A DNA stretch of 64,000 nt from Mucilaginibacter galii. Its GTDB lineage: Bacteria; Bacteroidota; Bacteroidia; Sphingobacteriales; Sphingobacteriaceae. The notes under the pieces are model-generated. The model saw only the letters and a program-made list of their open reading frames with translations. It had not been told where the DNA came from and did no database searches. The position numbers and the translations under genes are program-made. Each line of letters starts with the position of its first letter. Within the stretch, counting starts at the first letter, position 1. Positions 58,223-64,000 of the stretch are shown here, piece by piece. Location: the NCBI RefSeq assembly GCF_014635825.1, contig NZ_BMDO01000008.1, positions 62,001 to 126,000 of the forward strand, in the 5' to 3' direction.

Positions 58223-59164
58223 ATGAATATAGATAAGAAATTTAAAGGTAATGTAATACCGGTGGTAACGCCGCTCACGGCTCAGTGTACGTTAGATACT
58301 GAGGCTTTGGAGCGGATGTTCTATAACCTGATACATCACAAGGCATCCCCATTCATTTTGGGGACCACAGGCGAATCGGCATCGTTTTCGGTAGAGGTAA
58401 AGAACGACTACATTAAGCAGGCGCTCAGACTAAAGCCTGCTGATGCCGTCTTATACGTAGGTATATCCTCAAACAGTATTGAGGAATCGGTTGAAATGGC
58501 TAAACGCAGTTTTGATGCAGGTGCCGATGCTGTGGCTGCAACCCTGCCTACGTATTACAGCCTTACCACCGACCAAATGAAAAGGTATTTTACCGAGTTG
58601 GCCAACCAGGTTACAGGGCCTATGCTCATTTATAACATACCGGCCACCACGCACATGTCTATACCGTTGAGCTTAATTGATGAATTGAGTTACCACGAGA
58701 AAGTTGCCGGCACAAAAGATTCGGAGCGTAACATGGAACGGCTTACGCAATCTTTAAAATTATGGGCTTCAAGAACCGATTTTAGTCACTTTGTAGGCTG
58801 GGCTGCACAATCTGCCTACGGACTGTTAAATGGCAGCGATGGTCTCATCCCAAGTACAGGTAACCTGGCACCCGAAATTTATTGCAGGTTAGCCGAGGCG
58901 GTAGACAACAACGATGCTGAAGGAGCGTACTACTACCAGCATCAGTCGGATGTATTGGGTAACTTGTACCAGTCGGGCCGTTTACTGGGGCAATCGTTAG
59001 CGGCTTTAAAAGCGTTGATGCAGGAAGTTGGATTATGCCGTTCTACCATGATGTCGCCCTTACAGGAGCTTTCGTCGGTTGAAAATAAAACACTCGTTAG
59101 TGATTTTTACGAGTTGATAGAAAAAGAAGGAATTGTACTTAATAAATTAAATCATGCCAGATAA
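58223..59164 (+). CDS. dihydrodipicolinate synthase-family aldolase/lyase, second
   Basis: This is a 313-residue cytoplasmic protein. All key parts of the DapA/NanA/KDG-aldolase superfamily are present: GNVIPVVTPLTAQCTLDTEA at the N terminus, LGTTGESASFSVE (carboxylate-binding loop, residues ~45-57), Tyr137 in LIYNIPATTHM, and Schiff-base Lys165 in VAGTKDSERN. This copy is closer to the classical family than the one at 5923. In an acid-sugar operon it probably cleaves or dehydrates a 2-keto-3-deoxy acid rather than making dihydrodipicolinate. It overlaps the start of the PdxA-like gene by 11 bp, so translation is coupled. Confidence 0.85.
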   Translation: MNIDKKFKGNVIPVVTPLTAQCTLDTEALERMFYNLIHHKASPFILGTTGESASFSVEVKNDYIKQALRLKPADAVLYVGISSNSIEESVEMAKRSFDAGADAVAATLPTYYSLTTDQMKRYFTELANQVTGPMLIYNIPATTHMSIPLSLIDELSYHEKVAGTKDSERNMERLTQSLKLWASRTDFSHFVGWAAQSAYGLLNGSDGLIPSTGNLAPEIYCRLAEAVDNNDAEGAYYYQHQSDVLGNLYQSGRLLGQSLAALKALMQEVGLCRSTMMSPLQELSSVENKTLVSDFYELIEKEGIVLNKLNHAR

Positions 59165-60191
59165 ACCCATTATAGGTATTACCATGGGCGACCCAGCAAG
59201 TATAGGTCCCGAAATTGCCGTTAAGGCACTGTTAGATGAAGAAATCTATACAATATGCCGTCCGTTTATTGTTGGCGATGCCAGCGTGTTTGAGCATATT
59301 ATTCAAAAGCTTGGCTTGCAGGCATCTCTAAATGTTATACACGAGGTAAGCGAAGCCCGTTTTAATTATGGCGTGATAGATGTTTACGATTTAAATAATG
59401 TAAACCTTGATGAGTTGGAGTTTGGCGTGGTATCGGCTATGGCGGGTAACGCAGCTTTTGAGTCGGTTGTAAAAGTGATAGAACTGGCTATGGCCGGCAG
59501 TATTGATGCAACCGTGACCGGTCCGCTAAATAAAAAATCGATGAACGAGGCCGGGCATCATTTTGCGGGGCATACAGAAATCTACGCGCAGTATACCGGT
59601 ACCAAAAAGTACGCTATGCTGCTGGTAGAAGATAACATGAAAGTGATCCATGTATCCACGCACGTATCGTTGCGTCAGGCTTGCGACCTGGTTAAAAAAG
59701 ACCGCATTGTAGAAGTTATTGAACTGCTGCATAACGGTTTGATAAGTTTAGGAGAAACCAACCTTAAAATAGGGATTGCAGGCTTAAACCCGCACGCCGG
59801 CGATTCGGGCTTATTTGGTACCGAAGACGATGAAGAAATACTACCGGCGGTAAACCAAGCCTTAAAGCTGGGTTACGATGTAGAAGGCCCCGTGCCTGCC
59901 GATACACTTTTTTCCAAAGCCGCCACGGGCAACTACGGTGGGGTAGTGGCCATGTACCACGACCAGGGGCATATTCCGTTTAAGCTTTCTGGCTTTAAAT
60001 GGAACGCCGAGAAAAAGCAAATGGATAGCGTGAAAGGTGTTAACATTACCATGGGACTGCCCATTATACGCACTTCGGTTGATCATGGTACCGCTTTTGA
60101 AATTGCGGGCAAAGGCATAGCCAGTGCCGATGCCATGACACTTGCCATCAAATCGGCGGTACAGCTGTCAAAAAACAGGATAACTGCTTAA
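59154..60191 (+). CDS. pdxA2: PdxA2-type 4-phospho-threonate/erythronate dehydrogenase
   Basis: This is a 345-residue cytoplasmic NAD-dependent enzyme. It has PdxA hallmarks: ITMGDPASIGPEIAVKALLD at the N terminus, VTGPLNKKSMNEAGHHFAGH followed by TEIYAQ (~122-148, metal-binding His), GLNPHAGDSGLFGTEDDEE (~210) and VAMYHDQGHIPFKL (~268). True PdxA makes vitamin B6 precursors, but a pdxA-like gene 5 bp before a DUF1537 kinase is the known signature of PdxA2, which oxidatively decarboxylates 4-phospho-D-threonate or -erythronate to DHAP. The DapA-like partner is not part of that textbook pair, so the substrate may differ. Confidence 0.8.
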   Translation: MPDKPIIGITMGDPASIGPEIAVKALLDEEIYTICRPFIVGDASVFEHIIQKLGLQASLNVIHEVSEARFNYGVIDVYDLNNVNLDELEFGVVSAMAGNAAFESVVKVIELAMAGSIDATVTGPLNKKSMNEAGHHFAGHTEIYAQYTGTKKYAMLLVEDNMKVIHVSTHVSLRQACDLVKKDRIVEVIELLHNGLISLGETNLKIGIAGLNPHAGDSGLFGTEDDEEILPAVNQALKLGYDVEGPVPADTLFSKAATGNYGGVVAMYHDQGHIPFKLSGFKWNAEKKQMDSVKGVNITMGLPIIRTSVDHGTAFEIAGKGIASADAMTLAIKSAVQLSKNRITA

Positions 60192-60196
60192 CTAAA

Positions 60197-61348
60197 ATGA
60201 TAGCCGTAATTGCTGATGATTTAACGGGTGCGGCCGAAGTAGGAGGAATAGGATTACAATATGGTTTTACCGTCGAAATAACAACCGAAGTAAATGTAGC
60301 CTCAACCGCTGATTTGCTGGTGATCAATACCGATTCCAGGTCAAAAGGTGAGCCTGAAGCTGTAATTGCAGTGGTAAAGGCATGCAAGGCCATTAAAGCA
60401 TTGAATCCGGAGCTGATCTATAAAAAGATCGATTCGGTAATGAGGGGCCATGTACTTGCCGAGCTTGAAGCAGAAATGGGTATACTGGAAAGGACTGCGG
60501 CGCTCATCATTCCGGCTAACCCTCATTTAGGGCGCAATTTTGTTAATAACACTTACCTTATTAATGGCGTTCCGGTGCACCAAACATCATTTGCCTTTGA
60601 CCCAGAATTTCCGGTTAGCGGTTGCGAAGCGGCGCAGATGTTAAGGGCGCGTCATCAGCCCGTTGAAGTGCGGAAACATACAGAACTACTACCCAAGAGT
60701 GGTATTGTGGTAGGCGAAGTTGAAACTGCTGATGATCTAAATAGTTGGTCAACATCTATCAATTCAACCCATTATTTAGGCGGTAGTTCGGGGTTCTTTT
60801 CTGCTTTGTTGAAGTCGCTTCCGTATGCATCCTCGCAAAAAAACAGCAATTACCGCCTTGGTAAGCCAGTGCTTTTTGTGAGCGGCACTACCTTTAATGT
60901 AAATACCGGTAAAATAAAAGATTATCATCAGGCGGGCAAACCGGTGAGTTATATGCCGAAGGCTATCATGTACGGTCAAGATGCTGCGATAGAGATTATT
61001 GATGTGTGGGCGGCCGAGATAGTTAATTTGCTGGCTCAACATGGCAAGGCTTTAATAGCCATAGATCAAAATATGATGCCCGATGCTAATGTTACTGCAT
61101 TAGTGCTGCGCCGTAACATGGCTGCAGTAGTAAAACAGATTTTTGATAACGCAAATATTGAAGAGCTCATCATTGAGGGAGGATCAACAGCAGCTGCAAT
61201 TTTAAGTTCGCTAAATATTAATACGTTATTTCCGGTGCAGGAACTTGCACCCGGAATAATAAGAAGCAGGACTATGTATCCTCAAAATATACATGTTACT
61301 TTGAAGCCGGGCAGCTATCCATGGAGTGAGAAGCTATGGAGTTTTTAA
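60197..61348 (+). CDS. four-carbon acid sugar kinase (DUF1537 family)
   Basis: This is a 383-residue cytoplasmic kinase. The N-terminal domain starts MIAVIADDLTGAAEVGGIGL, the DUF1537 signature (substrate binding), with INTDSRSKGEPEA and YKKIDSVMRGHVLAELEAEM. The C-terminal nucleotide-binding domain has VLFVSGTTFNVNTGKIKDYH, IEELIIEGGSTAAAILSSLN and APGIIRSRTMYPQNIHVTLK. The family phosphorylates D-threonate, D-/L-erythronate and 3-oxo-isoapionate (OiaK, as I recall). It is 5 bp after pdxA2 and 28 bp before an SSS symporter. With these it forms a likely import-phosphorylate-oxidise route for a C4 or branched acid sugar. Confidence 0.85.
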   Translation: MIAVIADDLTGAAEVGGIGLQYGFTVEITTEVNVASTADLLVINTDSRSKGEPEAVIAVVKACKAIKALNPELIYKKIDSVMRGHVLAELEAEMGILERTAALIIPANPHLGRNFVNNTYLINGVPVHQTSFAFDPEFPVSGCEAAQMLRARHQPVEVRKHTELLPKSGIVVGEVETADDLNSWSTSINSTHYLGGSSGFFSALLKSLPYASSQKNSNYRLGKPVLFVSGTTFNVNTGKIKDYHQAGKPVSYMPKAIMYGQDAAIEIIDVWAAEIVNLLAQHGKALIAIDQNMMPDANVTALVLRRNMAAVVKQIFDNANIEELIIEGGSTAAAILSSLNINTLFPVQELAPGIIRSRTMYPQNIHVTLKPGSYPWSEKLWSF

Positions 61349-61376
61349 GGCCGCCCCAATACTAACCAATTGTAAA

Positions 61377-62930
61377 ATGACTAAACCTATGTTAGGTGTA
61401 ATTGATTATTTAATAATCGTTGCAGTGCTTTTAACAACGCTACTCTTAGGGTTGAGGTATGCCAAAAATCAAAATACAACACAATCATACTTTGCCGCCA
61501 AGGGGCGGGTTCCTGCCTGGGCCATTGGTATGTCGTTGCTGGCCACGCTCATTAGCAGTGTTACGTTTTTAGGTTATCCCGGCGAAGGCTTTTCATCCAA
61601 CTGGATACTTTTGGTGCAGGGCTTAATGGTGCCCATTGTATTGCTTGGCACTATATGGTTCATTGTGCCGCTTTTCCGCAAGGTCATAGGCCTAAGTACT
61701 TATGAGTACTTTGAAAAACGGTTTGGCCTGGTTGCCCGCTATTACAGTTCCATAGCCTTTGTGCTACGGCAATTTGCAGGTATGGGCACGGTGTTTTTCC
61801 TGCTGGCTGTGGCTTTGAATAAAATGACCGGTGGTAATATGTATTTTATTATTGCCGTGGTTGGTGCTATCATTATTGCCGTAAACCTGATGGGTGGCAT
61901 TGAGGCCGTAATTTGGTTAGATGTTTTTCAGGGTTTCATGCTGTTTGCCAGCGGCATTATTTGCCTGTTGGTACTAATATATTCCATCAAAGGCGGTTTG
62001 CCCGAAATATGGAAGGTGGCATCGGCCGGTAAGCGAACTGGTTTTGGGCCATATGATATTGATTTTACCAAGCTTACATTTATTGTAATGGCTATCAACG
62101 GTATGTTTTACGCCATACAAAAATACGGTACCGACCAAACTGTGGTGCAACGTTATTTAACCGCAAAAACCGATAAGGCGGCCATCAGGGCATCTATCCT
62201 CGGCATATCGCTAACAGTACCCGTATGGGCTTTATTCATGTTTATTGGCACCTGCCTTTATGTTTTTTATAAGCAACATGCACTGCCTTCTGATACCAAT
62301 CCTAATGCTATATTTCCTTACTTCATCATGACCCAGCTGCCCACCGGTGTTGTTGGGTTTATATTAGCAGCTATGATATCGGCCGCTATATGTAGTTTGA
62401 GCGCCGATTTGAACTCGCTTGCCGCTGTAGGCGTTGAAGATTATTATAAGAAGCTTTTTCCTGACAAAAACGATGTGGCTTATTTAAAAAGCGGCCGCTT
62501 AATGATATTGTTATCGGGCCTTTTAGCCATGGGGATAGGCTGCATTTACGTGAATATTGGTAACGAAGGCATCCTGGGAATCATCTTTACCTTGTACGCC
62601 ATATTTTCGGGTGGTATTGTTGGTATATTTTTGTTGGGCGTTTTTAGTGCAAGGGCCAATAGCCAAGGTATAAATATCGCCATTTGCGTATGTATTGTTT
62701 TTACGGCATATGCTTTTTTAACCTCTACACCCATTGGTGTAGGCGAGCATAAATCGGTATTGCTCGATATGGGTAAGTATAACTTTATACATAACAAACT
62801 CATGGTAGGCGTGTATAGCCATTTGGTGGTGATAGGCGTGGGGTATGTGGCGAGTTTGTTTTTCCCCAAACCCGTATTAGATCCAAACTTACTTTACAGC
62901 GGCCGTAACGCTTCCACAACCGCTAATTAA
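61377..62930 (+). CDS. sodium:solute symporter (SSS family), third
   Basis: This protein has 517 residues from ATG 61377; a longer frame from 61326 overlaps the kinase gene and is less likely. It is an integral membrane protein with ~13 helices. SSS marks are GVIDYLIIVAVLLTTLLLGL at the start, NTTQSYFAAKGRVPAWAIG, SLLATLISSVTFLGYPGEGF (first Na+ site region) and MISAAICSLSADLNSLAAVG near 350 (second Na+ site). It is the last gene of the Fe-ADH operon and probably imports the acid sugar used by the kinase. It is more like the copy at 4315 than the one at 39418 in its N-terminal pattern, but clearly distinct. Confidence 0.88.
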   Translation: MTKPMLGVIDYLIIVAVLLTTLLLGLRYAKNQNTTQSYFAAKGRVPAWAIGMSLLATLISSVTFLGYPGEGFSSNWILLVQGLMVPIVLLGTIWFIVPLFRKVIGLSTYEYFEKRFGLVARYYSSIAFVLRQFAGMGTVFFLLAVALNKMTGGNMYFIIAVVGAIIIAVNLMGGIEAVIWLDVFQGFMLFASGIICLLVLIYSIKGGLPEIWKVASAGKRTGFGPYDIDFTKLTFIVMAINGMFYAIQKYGTDQTVVQRYLTAKTDKAAIRASILGISLTVPVWALFMFIGTCLYVFYKQHALPSDTNPNAIFPYFIMTQLPTGVVGFILAAMISAAICSLSADLNSLAAVGVEDYYKKLFPDKNDVAYLKSGRLMILLSGLLAMGIGCIYVNIGNEGILGIIFTLYAIFSGGIVGIFLLGVFSARANSQGINIAICVCIVFTAYAFLTSTPIGVGEHKSVLLDMGKYNFIHNKLMVGVYSHLVVIGVGYVASLFFPKPVLDPNLLYSGRNASTTAN

Positions 62931-63044
62931 TTGAAAAAGATAGCTGCGGTTACGGGGTTAACATTACCTTAATGTTTGATTTATATCTTCGACCAAACTA
63001 TCTCGAAGGCGAATTATAAGTCTTCGGTTAAAGTAATATAGGAT

Positions 63045-63887
63045 ATGAAAATTAAGATGTTTTTACCGGCTTTAGTACTGCTTTTGCTGACTTTCAATGT
63101 GTTTGCTCAAACCTTTACTGTAGGCACATTTAACCTGCGTAATGCTAACCCGGCCGATACCGGTAACCTTTGGGTTAACCGTGAGCCGGTTGTGGTATCG
63201 CTTATCCGCTTTCATGATTTTGATGTGCTTGGAACGCAGGAAGGTTTAAAAAGCCAGATAGAAGACCTTGAAAAAGCAATGCCCGAATATCAGCGGTATG
63301 GACTTGGTCGCGACGATGGTAAAGATAATGGTGAGCATTCTGCCATTTTCTTTAAAAAAACTAAATTCAAATTGTTGAACAAGGGGGATTTCTGGCTTTC
63401 TCAAACACCCGAAAAGCCATCATTAGGATGGGATGCCACTTGTTGCAACCGCATTTGTTCATGGGTTTACCTGCAGGATGTACAATCAAAAAAGAAATTC
63501 TATTTTTTTAATGTTCATTACGACCATCGGGGCGTTATTGCTCGTGAAGAAAGCAGTAAGCTGATCCTTGATAAAATAAAAACGATTGCTGGTAAAGAAG
63601 CGGCTGTTCTAACCGGCGATTTCAACGGCGACCATACCAGCAGCTGGTACCAAAAGGTTGCAACATCGGGCTTACTAAAAGACACTTATCAAGGTGTTGA
63701 ACACCCATATGTACTTAATACGTCTTTTAACGGCTTTGGCGCATCTGTTAAACGAAATAACATAATTGATCATATTTTTACTACCGGCGCTTTTTCGGTA
63801 ACCAAGTGGGGCGTTTTAACTGATACCTATCATGGCAAATATCCGTCAGATCATTTCCCGGTATTAGCTAAAATAGTATTACGCTAA
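63045..63887 (+). CDS. exported endonuclease/exonuclease/phosphatase (EEP) family protein
   Basis: This is a 280-residue protein with signal peptide MKIKMFLPALVLLLLTFNVF followed by AQ. The EEP fold residues are visible: Asn in GTFNLRNAN, metal Glu in VLGTQEGLKSQ, His in FNVHYDHRGVIAREES, Asp/Asn in VLTGDFNGDHTSS, and the terminal Asp-His pair in IIDHIF and PSDHFPVLAKI. Exported Bacteroidota members act on sugar phosphates, phosphodiesters or nucleic acid; which applies is not visible. The 114-bp gap before it and the terminator after it suggest it may form its own unit at the end of the acid-sugar operon. Confidence 0.85.
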   Translation: MKIKMFLPALVLLLLTFNVFAQTFTVGTFNLRNANPADTGNLWVNREPVVVSLIRFHDFDVLGTQEGLKSQIEDLEKAMPEYQRYGLGRDDGKDNGEHSAIFFKKTKFKLLNKGDFWLSQTPEKPSLGWDATCCNRICSWVYLQDVQSKKKFYFFNVHYDHRGVIAREESSKLILDKIKTIAGKEAAVLTGDFNGDHTSSWYQKVATSGLLKDTYQGVEHPYVLNTSFNGFGASVKRNNIIDHIFTTGAFSVTKWGVLTDTYHGKYPSDHFPVLAKIVLR

Positions 63888-63913
63888 TACTGCTTTACGG
63901 TAACCTTAAACAC

Positions 63914-63951
63914 AAAAGGCTAACAGATTTCAATTGATCTGTTAGCCTTTT
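63914..63951 (+). terminator. intrinsic terminator after the EEP gene
   Basis: A perfect 15-bp stem AAAAGGCTAACAGAT (63914-63928) / ATCTGTTAGCCTTTT (63937-63951) with an 8-base loop and a T-rich end. It lies 26 bases after the stop codon. A-rich 5' and T-rich 3' sides make it usable from both directions. Confidence 0.88.
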
Positions 63952-64000
63952 ATTCGATGAGGATTATGGAAATTTTGGTTACAGCTTTACTACCATCGCT

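Noticed and set aside
59154..60191. Vitamin B6 biosynthesis pdxA
   Set aside because: Operon with DUF1537 kinase and symporter fits PdxA2 of acid-sugar catabolism, not pyridoxine synthesis.

Overview
The window looks like chromosomal DNA of a soil- or plant-associated Bacteroidota, most likely Sphingobacteriaceae (Mucilaginibacter/Pedobacter type). The reasons are a SusC/SusD pair, many Sec-exported glycosidases whose signal peptides end in A-Q, Bacteroidota-restricted families (DUF3826, DUF4038, DUF5703, GH106, GH127), little Shine-Dalgarno signal, and gaps filled with palindromic repeats. No rRNA, tRNA, transposase, phage gene or CRISPR array was seen.

Nearly all of it is one large polysaccharide utilisation locus (PUL) whose enzymes fit pectin, in particular rhamnogalacturonan II-like side chains. 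Region 1 (1-6.9 kb, + strand): the end of a GH78 rhamnosidase, an unassigned beta-propeller glycosidase, a GH2, a sodium/solute symporter and a DapA-like aldolase. Region 2 (7.3-15 kb): an L-fucose-isomerase-like enzyme, DUF3826, SusC and SusD, closed by a strong terminator. Region 3 (15.4-32.6 kb): PL1 pectate lyase, a beta-helix/DUF6298-like protein, GH140 (apiosidase family), GH43, a sialidase-like propeller, a sialate-O-acetylesterase-like esterase, GH2, GH78 and a BNR sialidase-like protein, mostly with 0-30 bp gaps. Region 4 (32.8-52.5 kb): a two-domain esterase, a TAT-exported xylose-isomerase-like protein, a GH141-like beta-helix protein with a RhaM-like C terminus, a Gfo/Idh/MocA dehydrogenase and symporter, GH78, LacZ-type GH2, GH106 and GH127. 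Almost every gap in this part carries a palindromic repeat. Region 5 (52.6-56.7 kb): a GNAT acetyltransferase, then on the minus strand DUF5703 and an AraC-type regulator. Region 6 (57-63.9 kb): a compact acid-sugar operon (Fe-ADH, DapA-like, PdxA2-like, DUF1537 kinase, symporter) followed by an exported endonuclease/phosphatase-fold protein and a terminator.

Working model: surface PL1 and SusCD capture and import oligosaccharides. The periplasmic glycosidases and esterases strip rhamnose, galactose, arabinofuranose or aceric acid, apiose, fucose derivatives and possibly ulosonic acids. Three different SSS-family symporters then carry released monomers or acid sugars into the cytoplasm, each next to its own catabolic enzymes.

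The least ordinary features are (i) palindromic intergenic repeats that run into the coding start of three exported glycosidases and supply part of their signal-peptide regions, (ii) a hierarchical tandem palindrome at 43.33-43.45 kb, (iii) unusual fusions (beta-helix with two RhaM-like domains; STN/DUF4974-like domain with an esterase), and (iv) an acid-sugar operon that may handle apiose-derived or related acids. Family names come from motif recognition by eye, not database searches.
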